This document shows, in pieces, positions 22,623 to 32,561 of a stretch of DNA of 64,000 nucleotides (the first letter of the stretch is position 1; every line of letters starts with the position of its first letter). The notes below the pieces were generated by a model. It searched no databases. It was not told the DNA's origin and worked only from the letters and a program-made list of their open reading frames with translations. Where the stretch lies: contig NBAY01000004.1 of the NCBI GenBank assembly GCA_002794775.1, forward strand, positions 186,001-250,000, read 5' to 3'. The stretch is from Porodaedalea pini. Taxonomy: Eukaryota > Basidiomycota > Agaricomycetes > Hymenochaetales > Hymenochaetaceae. Both the position numbers and the translations under genes were made by a program.

Positions 22623-23610
22623 TGTGGAGATCCTGATGCCGCTGGCCTCGGAATCGGCTCTATTAGGTTCGACTCGACTCAGGACAGTCTAACAAGTATC
22701 CCCGACGCATTTCAGGACAGTTTCAGTGTTTGGCAGTATTAACTCGACGCATACAGCTTGGTTCTGCACCGGTGAGCCACCGAAGTCCGTTTTGGGTCAC
22801 ATCTGGTATTGTTCCAAGCCTCCCGAAGCTTAATTACTCATGTTCTCGAGTTACGGCTCCGAGTTCCGGCTATTTGGTGTTGTTTGGCTAGAGCCTCCGG
22901 TCTGTCTTTGTGTCCTTTGTACGCCGCTCAGAGGCTCAACCCTCTGTCGGTTATTTAAACACTCATGTAAATGTCTCAAAAATACAAGTTTAGTTCCCCC
23001 AAGTCAGTCCCAGTCTTTAGTTCTCGTCTCCGTTGCCGTTCAGTGTCGTTCCGTCCGTTCCGTCTCGAGTCCCGTTTTCGGCCAAATCTTGCTTTCGCTA
23101 TATCGCCCTCAATTCTTAACCGATTCTCGAGCTCTCTTCAGATCCTTAATCTCGTCTAAAATCGCTTTCGAATACTGTCTTGTCTTGCACGATTCCGAGC
23201 CCGCGTCGTAGAGCTACGAAAATAGCTTTTGGTTCCGGGAGTTCCGTGCGTTCCGCCAGCCGCAACCAGTGCAACTGCTATATCTCCGTCAATTCTGCAT
23301 CGCGTCTCGAGGTCTTTTCAGATTCAGAATCGTCTCGACGAATAGTATCGATTCCTGTCTTCACTGGCGAGTTTCCGAGCCCGGGTTGTCAAGATTGTAG
23401 TCGCTCTTTGTTCTCTGACCGCATTTAGGCACGTTTTGCCGGTCGTCCTTTGTACTCGCGTCCTCGAGTCGACACCTAGCCCCGAGTATTCTATTACACT
23501 TCCCCACACTTCCTGACACTATCCCCTCCATCAGACACATTAGAGTGAACCCCCAGTGGCCGAACTCAACCAGGTCCGAGTCTGCCAGTAGACCGTACCA
23601 TCACCTTTCA
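22623..23610 (+). mobile_element. LTR-like insertion (988 bp) in copy C protease
   Basis: It starts TGTGGAG, ends CTTTCA, and the flanks repeat CCGA (22619-22622 and 23611-23614; CCGAT is equally possible). Comparison with copies A and B shows the protease is contiguous without it. It contains no long frame. A TATA-like ttatttaaa near 22950 would suit a plus-strand LTR promoter. It is probably a solo LTR of another family, and the most recent insertion of the stack. Confidence 0.75.
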
Positions 23611-24060
23611 CCGATCGTAAGTTCGATGTCGACGTATTTCTCAATCAATCCGGCTTCGTTGTGCGTGCCGTCGGCATTGAGTACCGCAAGGGGTTGGACA
23701 TAACGCTTCGTCTCCAGTCCGTACCGTTCGACGAACCTTACATCAATGCACGATCCTGTGCATCCCGAATCCACGAGTGCGTGTGCGTCCACCTCCCTCA
23801 CTTCACCTTCCACGCTGTGTCCGACGTTCAGGAGAAGATCCAGCTGGCGTCCGCCAGTTCCTCTCATGAACAGCTGCTCACACTCTTCTCTCTCCTTCAC
23901 ACCGGTGGGGACTTCATACTCAGGAAAACCATCGACGTCGTTCGCATCTACGTGTTGTACAGACGGTTGGTTATATTTTAACGAGTACGGATTCGAAGTC
24001 CCTTGTTCTTCTCGGTCAGTCGCCCCGATGGCTACGCCTGACCACTCGCAAAACCCTGCG
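23611..24060 (-). CDS. Copy C protease N-terminal part of Pol
   Basis: The frame lies at -1 relative to gag. It runs through DVDGFPEYEVPTGV to the aspartic protease site DSGCTGSCIDVRF and is then interrupted by the 22623-23610 insertion. It cleaves Gag-Pol in an intact element; here it is severed from its C-terminal half. There is no start codon of its own, which fits frameshift expression. Confidence 0.85.
24014..24056 (-). promoter_or_regulatory. -1 ribosomal frameshift signal (slippery site plus hairpin)
   Basis: On the element strand, gag codons read CAG GGT TTT, giving the X_XXY_YYZ heptamer GGGTTTT at 24056-24050. A 6-nt spacer (GCGAGT) follows, then a stem GGTCAG (24043-24038) that pairs perfectly with CTGACC (24019-24014) across an 18-nt loop containing the gag stop codon. 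A -1 shift here enters the open pol frame. The stem is conserved in copies A and B, and the heptamer in B. Confidence 0.8.
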
Positions 24061-25114
24061 AGTCGACGACCTCTTCGTCATTCTCTCCTTCCTCCACATA
24101 GTCCTCCACCGTTGATCTCCGAGTGTCTACGACTTCCTCGAAGGCCGATTCCTTCATCGCGCCGAGCTCGTCCGCAAGGATACGGCGTTCGCCTGGTGCC
24201 ATTAGTTCCAGCATGCGCTGGATGATCGGCTTCCCCTGCAGGCACTTGTCCTTGAAATGGCCCAGCCCACCGCAGATCCAGCACGCGCGTCGTCGTTGCG
24301 CCTCGTTCATGGAGACGTCCATCGGTTGTCCCGCGCCTCCAAAAGTGACGCCGGTCGCGTCGCGTCTGTCGACGTGAGGGGCCGCTACCTGCCGGCGAGC
24401 TGGGGGTCCTTGTTGTTGCTGCGGGCGAGGCTGGGGTATAAATGGGCGGCCTCGTTGGATTGCGCGGATCTGTTGCTCGCCGCGATCGATCTCGATAGCC
24501 TTGTTTTTCCAGTCCTCATATTTCGTCGGGACCGGCGTCGATCTCAGGACTCCACGCACTACTTCGATGTTCATCGCACGTTTGAGACGATCACAGATGA
24601 TACCGTCGTCCTTTAGTTCCGCATGCTTGATGATGACGTCGAGCTGCTGAAAGAACTTGTCGGCGGTGAGGTCCTTCTGAACCTTCTCCCGGAATTCCTT
24701 CAGAGCGGCCTCTTTGCGATTCGGGTCGTCGAACGAGGCGTCGAGTCGTTCCTGGAATCTCTCCCAGCTGTCGGTGAAGGTGACGATTCCCGACGTTGTC
24801 GACTCCTCGACGTAGTTCTGCGCCCACGTCGCCGCATTACCACCCTTCAGGTAGGAGAGAGCTACATAGATTTTACTCTCCGACGTAGGGTATCGGTTCG
24901 GGTTCGCGGATACAAAAAGAAGGACTTCACGTCTGAAGTCGAGGTAGTCGTCGCCACCAGTGAATTCACGTGGTCGGGCGACATCTATGTTGAGGGTCGG
25001 GGGGTTAGCGGCCGCGACCGGTGCTGGGGCGTTGTTCGCCTGATGGGCGAAGGCATTCGCAACGATGGCCGCGATCTGCGCCATTTGCTGTGGGCTGAAA
25101 CCTTCTGTTGACAT
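24032..25114 (-). CDS. Copy C Gag (capsid plus zinc knuckle)
   Basis: 360 residues from Met 25114. The capsid portion starts with DVARPREFTGGDDYLDF near residue 40. A linker with Gln/Pro-rich RPQQQQGPP follows, then one CCHC knuckle, CWICGGLGHFKDKC, near residue 280, and an acidic tail ending GFASGQA. The frame stays open upstream of the Met into a Pro-rich leader, but no ATG is present there in copies A or C. Gag forms the virus-like particle and packages the RNA. No fault is visible. Confidence 0.93.
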   Translation of the reverse strand: MSTEGFSPQQMAQIAAIVANAFAHQANNAPAPVAAANPPTLNIDVARPREFTGGDDYLDFRREVLLFVSANPNRYPTSESKIYVALSYLKGGNAATWAQNYVEESTTSGIVTFTDSWERFQERLDASFDDPNRKEAALKEFREKVQKDLTADKFFQQLDVIIKHAELKDDGIICDRLKRAMNIEVVRGVLRSTPVPTKYEDWKNKAIEIDRGEQQIRAIQRGRPFIPQPRPQQQQGPPARRQVAAPHVDRRDATGVTFGGAGQPMDVSMNEAQRRRACWICGGLGHFKDKCLQGKPIIQRMLELMAPGERRILADELGAMKESAFEEVVDTRRSTVEDYVEEGENDEEVVDSQGFASGQA

Positions 25115-25811
25115 CGTAGGTTCGGGTGCGGGTGTCGAAGGTTCTGAAGGAGTTGGCGGCGAGGGGTCTCTGTTGGTTTCGCGGTAAGGACCTGGGGTCG
25201 GTGGTAGGTTGACCGTAGCCGTTGACGGTGCAGGTGACGACGGAGCGGCTGGAGGCCACCTTGCTCTCCTTCCTCGTTCGTCTGATGAATACCAGCTGCG
25301 CCGGATTTCACTCCACCAGATGTCGTGAGTGACGCCGCTATTATTGGTCGCGACGTAGCCTGGTCGGTCTGGATCCCAACGGGCTGAAGCAGGAAGGGCC
25401 CGTTGCTGTTCGTCGGTGAGATCTATCTTGACGTTGGCGGAGGGACAGGGATCGGTTGCGTATTCGATCCGGGGTTACGCGAACGTTGAGCGGGTTCGTC
25501 AGCGAAGTTGATGACCAAACGGGAGGAGGCGGCCGAGATCACAATCGACAACGACGTCGACGACTGTACACGGTGTGTTACCCACGTCCAGGTCAGATGG
25601 TTCCTCCACCAGATGGAGAGGCGGAGAGCCAGGGTCGGAAAAGGTCGGGTGTAGGTTTATGTAATACACGAACGTTCGGAAACGTCCGGGCAGGGTTAAG
25701 GGTTGTCGTTTAGGGGGTTTACACGTCGAGTCCGTCGAGGGGAGCGCTCCTCTAGACCGAGTGAAGGCGAGTCGACAGCGACGACGTACGCTGGGGATGA
25801 GCCTGGGTGAG

Positions 25812-25822
25812 GTTCTGCTTTT
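25812..25822 (-). promoter_or_regulatory. Self-complementary primer binding site of copy C
   Basis: Directly inside the 5' LTR, separated by one base, the element strand reads AAAAGCAGAAC. It is the exact complement of GTTCTGCTTTT in the LTR (26095-26085), where transcription should start. There is no TGG tRNA-type PBS. This is the arrangement known for self-priming Tf1/sushi elements. Confidence 0.82.
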
Positions 25823-25823
25823 A

Positions 25824-26303
25824 TGTTAGGCGGGAGTCCGGGAGACGACTCGGACTGGGCAGGCCTCGGCTGACTGTCGTCTGGGACGTGCTATACTCGA
25901 GCGTAGACTCGGGACACGCTTACTCAGGCTAGGTCGTCGCGGAGGTAAGAGGATTAATACAAGTTTAAACTAATACAAGGGGGACGAGTCTCACCTAGGT
26001 CGTCGCGGAGGTAAGAGGATTAATACAAGTTTAAACTAATACAAGGGGGACGAGTCTCACCTAGGTCGTCGCGGAGGTAAGAGGAAAAGCAGAACAAGGA
26101 GTTCATGCGATTCCTGAGACCTTATATAGCGACGACCGTGAGACTATATTATCTAACATTACATAACGAGTGGGAATGGAACGAATGAAGGTAGTGTGGG
26201 AATGATTGTGTAAGATGGGTAAATATAATGAAAAGGACGAATATAATAAAGGAAATGGTAAAAGGGAAAATAAAGGAAAAAGGTGAAAGTTCAGGTTCTA
26301 ACA
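25824..26303 (-). repeat. Copy C 5' LTR (promoter LTR)
   Basis: 480 bp, appearing identical to 18934-19413, including the 66-bp duplication (25932-25997 and 25998-26063). Element-strand landmarks are the TATA box (TATATAAG from 26128), the predicted start GTTCTGCTTTT at 26095, 33 nt downstream, and the U5 end at 25824. Confidence 0.95.
26121..26129 (-). promoter_or_regulatory. TATA box of copy C LTR
   Basis: CTATATAAG on the element strand lies 33 nt upstream of the predicted start at 26095. The same 33-nt spacing from TATATAAG to GTTCTGCTTTT is found in the copy A 5' LTR (27190 to 27157) and in the plus-strand solo LTR (31166 to 31199). Confidence 0.75.
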
Positions 26304-26948
26304 CTGTAGACATTTCTGGTTCGGGCATTGGTGTTGAGGGTTCAGGGGGGGTTGGGGGCGACAGATCCCTATTGGTCTCCCGGTATGGTCCTGGAGTCAG
26401 TGGTAGGTTGACGGTAGACGTCAATGGTGCAGGTGATGACGGGATGGCTGGGGGCCACCTAGCTCTCCTTCCTTCTTTGTTTGTCGAATACCAGCTATGT
26501 CAGATCTCACTCCACCAGATGTCGTATACAACACCACTATTGTTGGTTGCGATGTAGCCTGGTCGGTCTGGATCCCAGCGGGCTGATGCAGGAAGGGCCT
26601 GTTGCTATTCGTCGGTGATATCTATCTTGACGGTGGTGGCGGGGGGATGGGGATTGGTTGTTCGTTCAATAATAGCATTGACGATGCTTGTACTCATCTA
26701 GTTACCCACATCCACATCAGATGTGTGCTCCACCAGAGGCTAACGCAGAGTGCCAGGGTCGGAAGAGGTTGGTTGAGAAATTTACATAATACACAAACAT
26801 CCGAAAACATCCGGGCAGGGTTGAGGGTTGTCATTTAGGGGGTTTACACGTCAAGTCCATCGAGGGGAGTGCTCCTCTAGACCGAGTGAAGGTGAGTCAA
26901 CAGTGACAACATACACTGGGGATGAGCCTGGGTGTGGTTCTGCTTTTA
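26304..26948 (-). mobile_element. Copy A gag start and 5' leader
   Basis: The remaining gag N-terminal sequence, with the PGPYRETNRDLSPP Pro-rich leader, lies at 26304-26424, followed by untranslated leader to the LTR. The self-priming PBS is kept at 26937-26947. Confidence 0.85.
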
Positions 26949-27388
26949 TGTTAGGCGGGAGTCCAGGAGACGACTCAGACTAGGCAGGCCTCGGCTGACT
27001 GTCATCTGGGATGTGCTATACTCGAGCAGGAACTTGGGACACGCTGTACTCAGGCTAGGTCATCATGGAGGTAAGAGGATTAATACAATGTACTCTACTA
27101 CAGGAGGGGGATGCGGTCTCACCTAGGTCATCACAGAGGTAAGAGGAAAAGCAGAACAGGTGTTCAGATGCAATTCCTCTTCCTTATATACAGTGATCAC
27201 CTTGTGAGAACTGGTTGCCCCATTGTCTAAGATTACATAAAGGGAGCAGAATGGAAAGAATGAAGGTCATGTGAAAGGAGTGTGGGAAATGATTGAGAAG
27301 ATGATTAATTATAATGAGAAGGGCGATTTAAGAGAAAAGAATTGGTAAAAGGAAAATAAAAGAAAGGATGAGAGTTCGAGTTCTAACA
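26949..27388 (-). repeat. Copy A 5' LTR
   Basis: 440-bp partner of 4931-5370, followed by the GTAGG target duplication at 27389-27393. It keeps the TATA box and start motif but has a single copy of the 66-bp unit. Confidence 0.93.
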
Positions 27389-28524
27389 GTAGGGATACAT
27401 GGCCATTTCTGTAGTTGGACGGATTACTATGGGCTCCTCAAGCTTGGAGCTCCCTCTGAAGATGCATGTCATATCGACCTTGATCAGCACCTATAATACT
27501 TGTCAGCACAAAGTGAGGGATTACAGAACAACCAATGCATGTTCATATACCAAGCTGGAAAGTTGACCTCTTTCTTCACGCCAATAGCAATCTTCACCAT
27601 GCCATCGGTTATCCCTTCCTCTTTCATTGCATCTTCCTGTGCAGCAATTGCAGACATGTGTGCCACAGCGCCTTTGCCTTCCACTCACCGTAACGTCTGC
27701 TGTGGTATGTTGTGGGAAGGCACATTCCACCTTCTGTGTTTACGATTTTCATGTTGTCTGCACCCTCACCATTGCCTTTTATGAACTTATTTTTCTTCCG
27801 GCCCCATTTGAGTTGTGTATTACAGCAGTGTCAACCTGCAACGCCATCGTTGCCGATGAGATCGAATGTTGTGCTGGAGGCTTGCTCAGCAAAGGAGGCA
27901 CCATCTCTGAGGGAGTAGCTGTTCCATGCAAAGCATATTAGGAGTTGTATTATGCAAAAGACATGCAAAGATGCGTGCCCTTTCTCCATCATAGCTCCTT
28001 TTTGAAAATAAGCCTCGGCCTTGAGTTCCACAAAATCTGACTTGTGAAGCTTGGTCTCCCCATTTTTGAGAGCATGCAAGTATGAAGTAATGGTGGTTCC
28101 AGGGAGGAAGACAGTAAAATCTGAGGCAAGCGCATGTATGGCAAAGAGGGAAGTCAATGATGTGAGTGATGCACCAAGAACCATGGCAATTGGGAATGTG
28201 TTTGCATCAAGTGCTAATGGTGAAAGTGGACAAACTTTAACAATGCGTGTGGACAGATAAAGAGACTGTGCTCATGGGAGTCCTTGTTCAACATGAAAAT
28301 TTCTTTAAGTAGGTCCGGTGATGCGTGCAATGATGACAACAGGAACTGTTGTGGCAGACTTTATGGTCTTCAGCTTGAAGACGAGTGTTCTAATAAGTTG
28401 AAAGTCAGAACTCGGATGGCATGTTGCCTGTGGCAGTGAGTGTGTCCCACCAGGCAGCTGGTGAGGCTACCACTTCGTGTGTGATGGTTGCGGTGGGTGC
28501 AATCGAGGTTTTTTTCAGACATTT
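27389..28524 (-). pseudogene. Prolyl-tRNA synthetase pseudogene, N-terminal half
   Basis: Reading down from an ATG at 28524 (MSEKN...), the minus strand shows an LVFKLKTIKSATTVPVV-type N-terminus as in fungal ProRS. The YbaK-like editing region follows in decayed form (27831-28184), then VKIAIGVKKEVNFPAWY (near 27560) and SKLEEPIVIRPTTEMAMYPY (27389-27450). Roughly 80 residues between NFPAWY and the EEPI-RP motif are missing. The frame continues at 4930 after element A. No intron-like interruptions are seen, but decay makes this uncertain. Confidence 0.82.
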
Positions 28525-28659
28525 TGTAAGATGTCAGTGCCAGACATAGTAGAGTGGTAGCAGATGTGAAGGTGATGTGTGGCGTGTTGTGCCAAAACCA
28601 ACATACACGTGATCAAGTTCCCACACCTCTTCTGTGGACGACGTGTCCAGGATTGGACT

Positions 28660-29330
28660 TAGCAGTTTTTGTCACCTGAAGTGCCTCCAAATACAAAATA
28701 TAGCATATCTCACTCAATTCTTCACACAAACTCTTCAAAAAAGTTGCTAAATTTATGTTTCAATGTTTTCTAAAATTTATGTGAGCTTAGAGGACAGAAT
28801 ATGGAATATTGAGGCTGCAGATGTGAGAATATGTGTTTTTCTAGTAAAACTCCTTCCCTGAATTTTCCTGAGCTCAATTATGAAGCTAATGTCATGAAAC
28901 TTGTTGGAGAATGGTATGTATAATTTATATTGAATTTTAGATGCTTATAACAATTCAGGGAATTTTTTGAAGACTGTCTGAGTCAAGCAAATTTGAGTTT
29001 CAGCACAACAGTCAAGCAGAACAAGAGACATTCACTCTAGTTCAGCCCTCATAAAATCAACAATATAGTATACAGACCATTCTCCAGCAAGTTTCATGTC
29101 ATTAGCTTCAAAATTGAGCTCAGGAAAAATCAAGGAAGGAGTTTTGCTGGGAAAACACCTATTCTCACTACTGCAGCCTTACTTAACTATCTTCTGTCCA
29201 CTAAGCTCACATAAATTTAGAAGCCACTGAAACATAAATTAAGCAACTTTTTTGAACTGATTCTGTTAAGAATTGAGTGAGATATGGATTTTACAAGTTT
29301 CTGAGGTGCTCAAATGTCACATTTGCTATA
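28660..29330. repeat. Fold-back repeat with ~250-bp inverted arms
   Basis: The left arm (about 28667-28922) and right arm (about 29060-29325) are imperfect reverse complements, around a 137-bp loop. Shared stretches include 'tatctcactcaattctt', 'aaaaaagttgct' and 'cctgagctcaatt'. It is AT-rich with no coding potential. It is probably a non-autonomous fold-back or MITE element; no clear target duplication was identified. Confidence 0.75.
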
Positions 29331-29339
29331 ACTTTTTTT

Positions 29340-29590
29340 GGCTCATTCCATAGCTCACCTTGCTGATTCCAGCAAATTCCAATACAATTTTGTTATTCTA
29401 CTCAATTCTGTGCAATTCCACAAACCACCTTGCCAATTCCAGCAAATTCCAAATACAGTTCCTCAATTCTGTGCAAATTCTGTGCAATTCCAAGGGTCCA
29501 AACCCATTTTAATGCCATTCCAAACTATTCTACAATTTTCTTTCTATTCTAAAATTATTCCATGATATTCCACTGGGAAGTTTTTCCTGA
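29340..29590. repeat. Irregular ATTCC/ATTCT-rich tract, second copy
   Basis: It has the same style as 3340-3560, with motifs such as caattcc, gattcc and attcta at uneven intervals. It adjoins the end of a family R copy. Confidence 0.6.
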
Positions 29591-29593
29591 TGA

Positions 29594-30850
29594 GCCATTT
29601 TCATAAGTCCTGTGACACAGCGTATTGTCGAGTGGTGAGAAAAATTATGGCCATGAGAGTGATTGTAACTAAGCATAGGGCATGTACATTTCTGTGAATC
29701 AAGCCTGGTGCTGCAACACCATCTACAAAACATGAATCAAAGTCCTCTTGTGATCCCTTTGCTCCCTTTATCTCCTCTATTCCTTCTATTCATCATGATG
29801 AACTGGAATTTTCAGCAATTCCATCATCTTTCATATGGCACTGTCATATGTCCTGGCAAGTATTTTCACATCCCTGACTACCAAGCGCTGTTCAGTAAGA
29901 CAAGCAGGTCACAGTGGACAGAAGCAAATGTATGTTCGATGCATGCAGGCTCTACATGACTTGGGTAGTAGTGTGTTACAGGCCTATTGTGATTTTGGGT
30001 ATCCTTGCACCCTTGAAGAGCGACAGTAAGTGCAACCCTTGAAGAACAAGAACAACCTGTCACATACATTCTGCAATGCCTTCTACACTAATGGGGTATA
30101 TCTTGGACATTGTTTTGAAGCTACTCTTTGGGTTTCTAGGGAAAGGTTGATGGTGGAATCTCCATCATTGATGACTATTTAAATATGCCTGTAGGCACTT
30201 TAATATAATGTTGCGAGGAATGTAGTATATGTATTAGTGCAAAATAATAAGTTATCCTCTGAGGGGATGCATACTGGAAGTCTGAAATGAGCTCAATCAG
30301 TCCCGATTGAGAAAACAGACTAGAGGATTTAAGCATAGAACTTGGCAGCTTCTCCAAACTTGTCTGCTAGAAGGGGAGCAATGGACCAGACATCTGCCTT
30401 AATGTGTTATTCTTTTCATCATTGGACAACAGGAATTATGCTTATCTCAAGTTAGGATCAATTTTGAGGAGCGAATTAAGACATTTCAATTTAATTTGCA
30501 AAGGGCAATTTGTTCATGGTTACTCCATTCGTGGAGAGTGCCAGTGGTTCTCATCCATCTTCATGTATTACTGTTGTGTCATTCTGCACATTAGCTGTGT
30601 CTTTGGTGAGTGAGTGGGCCATGGTGACAACCGGACCTTCGAAACATATATGGTTGCCAATACCTCTGAACGACTGGCTGTGCAAAGATTATTACTTACA
30701 GTTTGGTAGTATCTGAGTCATCTGACACAGTCAGGAGGCCCTAATTGGTAGTCGTGAGCATTGTGGAAAGAACAGACCTTTCTCACTCGCTGGTTGCCAG
30801 TCCTGTTTGCAATGTCCAAGTGGCAAAGTAGTAGGATGTATTGATGGGCA
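29594..30850 (-). repeat. Family R, copy R4 (CpG-depleted)
   Basis: It is the reverse complement of the R1 body and right terminal repeat. The terminal repeat starts TGTTGCAGCACCAGG at 29718 and the body runs up to about 30850. Differences from R1 and R2 are mostly C/T and G/A changes at CpG. The terminal repeat is cut at 29594-29618 by a short sequence matching the end of the palindromic element at 35093-35942. Confidence 0.65.
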
Positions 30851-30968
30851 ATGACTTTGTTGAGTAGCATTAGGACTTACATGGCTGCACCCTTTAGTTG
30901 ATAAGTAGTTTTACAGCTTATGGGCAGTGATGACTGCATAGTCACAACATACGATTGATTGTGCTTGC

Positions 30969-31407
30969 TGTCAGGACTCAAACTTTTCCTTTCTTTTATT
31001 TTCCTTCTATCATTTCTTTTCTTTTAATCGCTCTTTTTCATTTATAATTAATCATCTTTTCAATCATTTCCCACACTCCTTTCACATGACCTTCATTCAT
31101 TCCATTCCGCTCCCTTTATGTAATCTTAGACAATGGGGCAACCAGTTCTCACAAGGTGATCACTGTATATAAGGAAGAGGAATTGCATCTGAACACCTGT
31201 TCTGCTTTTCCTCTTACCTCTGTGACGACCTAGGTGAGACCGCGTCCCCCTCCTGTAGTAGAGTACATTATATTAATCCTCTTACCTCCATGATGACCTA
31301 GCCTGAGTACAGTGTGTCCCGAGTCTCCGCTTGAGTATAGCACATCCCAGATAACAGTCAGCCGAGACCTGCCCAGTCCGAGTCATTTCCCGGACTCCCG
31401 CCTAACA
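30969..31407 (+). mobile_element. Solo LTR of the gypsy family (439 bp)
   Basis: It runs TGTCAGGAC to GCCTAACA in the orientation opposite to copies A-C, with perfect 5-bp duplications CTTGC at 30964-30968 and 31408-31412. The TATA box (31166-31173) and start motif GTTCTGCTTTT (31199-31209) are kept. It represents a former full element lost by LTR-LTR recombination. Confidence 0.93.
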
Positions 31408-32216
31408 CTTGCCATATACTGTACATGCTTGGATCACCACGATTACAGTCAGAAAAGTTAAGAAAGAAAAACTTACTGTCCATGAGTGTACCGAGACAAC
31501 CATAACACATAATGGAGGGTTAGTTGTGCATATGTTGCTAATTCTGCATCATGATATGCTTTGTGCATGTTCCAATGAATGGTAGACAAAGAAATCAGAG
31601 TCAGATTATACTGGAAATGAAAGCAGAAATGTGATACAATCAGATTGAGTGTCTGTCCAAAAGGTATTACATTATGCATGGCTGCCAGTGATAGATGCTC
31701 TCCAGAAACTACGGGTGGGATATCCTTATGTTAGTCCTTGCCTTTTGTGTCTCATGATCACACATTTCTCTCTACTATTTTGAACACTCTCAGCTATGAC
31801 TATGACAGATCTGAAGTAGGCTCAGCTTCAAAACAATCTCAAGTTCAAATGAATTGGGAGCCTGTAGCCAGGTCTGACATGTTGCTCTTTGACTGAGAAT
31901 GTTCTCAAATGCGCATTAGCTGCCACTGAAGATTCACAGACATTGACTTGCAGGTGAATAATTTCTCTCAAACATATCAACTATCCAGAAGTAAAGAAAC
32001 AAGGTAAGAAGGACCATGGTTGGACTTGTCTCTTTGTACCATGCAGCAGGTATATATGTAAATGTATTTCTTTCATGTCTGTCCCCCCTTGTTATACTTT
32101 CTCTCTTTCTGCTGTTCAATTCTTGGTAATTGGAATGTTGAGCTCTTTAATCATCCTTTTTATGGCTTGAGCTGCTGACGTGCCTGTTGTTTTGATCTTC
32201 CTGTCTCTAGTTTGGA
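31408..32216. other. No gene or repeat recognised
   Basis: AT-rich sequence with only short open frames and no match to the other repeats in the window. Confidence 0.5.
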
Positions 32217-32561
32217 CTATAATTCACTGTTCAGTATCACAGGCAGTTCATACAATGGATGGGAATAAAGACCTTTGACGCAATATACCTCTTCACTTTC
32301 AGTGTCCGAGTTCTCATCATAGTTCAGTGTTTCGTTGCCGGTATCTTGACACCCTTGAAGTGCAAGGTGAGTGCAGCCCTTGTAGGATAAGAGGAACATG
32401 CCACATACACTCTTTGAGACCTGATGAGTCATTGGAGTACGTCTTGGACATTGTGCTAAAGTTATTCCTTGGGTTCTTAGGGAAGGTTGATAATAGAATC
32501 TCTGTCTTGAGGGATTCTTAAATATGCAAGCAGGCACCCTGATGCATGCCAGGGTTCATTA
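32217..32561 (-). repeat. Family R copy R3, distal part
   Basis: It is similar to 29985-30240 and to the reverse complement of about 2600-2900. It is the far end of the R copy whose near end is 35943-37251. The DNA transposon 32562-34950 and the palindromic element 35093-35942 are inserted between the two. Confidence 0.65.

Larger units (their letters stand above)
18934..26303 (-). mobile_element. Young Ty3/gypsy (Tf1/sushi-type) chromovirus, copy C
   Basis: Both 480-bp LTRs (18934-19413 and 25824-26303) look identical by eye and are flanked by perfect CTGTA duplications (18929-18933 and 26304-26308). The polypurine tract lies beside 19414. Leader, gag, frameshift site and pol (protease, RT, RNase H, integrase, chromodomain) are all present with uninterrupted frames, except that a 988-bp LTR-like insertion (22623-23610) splits the protease-RT junction. 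CpG content is high, unlike copies A and B. The element was probably competent until that insertion, and it remains a likely source of transcript. Confidence 0.95.
4931..27388 (-). mobile_element. Outer Ty3/gypsy (Tf1/sushi-type) LTR retrotransposon, copy A, decayed and multiply interrupted
   Basis: The element is bounded by 440-bp LTRs (4931-5370 and 26949-27388) that start TGTTAG and end CTAACA, with a 5-bp target duplication GTAGG at 4926-4930 and 27389-27393. It lies on the minus strand. Its pieces are INT/chromodomain and RT-RNase H (5371-8169), RT start and protease (9574-10320), gag (10380-10794, 16525-16702, 18444-18933, 26304-26430) and 5' leader (26431-26948). Four later insertions interrupt it: solo LTR 8170-9573, copy B, solo LTR 16703-18443 and copy C. 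Coding parts carry many stops and shifts, often CGA changed to TGA, and are almost free of CpG compared with copy C. It sits within a ProRS pseudogene. It cannot be autonomous. Confidence 0.93.

Noticed and set aside
22660..22680. Possible tRNA B-box-like 'ggttcgactc'
   Set aside because: No A-box at suitable distance and no cloverleaf could be drawn; it lies within an LTR-like insertion.
25780..25823. Conventional tRNA primer binding site next to the copy C LTR
   Set aside because: No TGG-starting match follows the LTR. The perfect 11-nt complement to the LTR start motif explains the site better.
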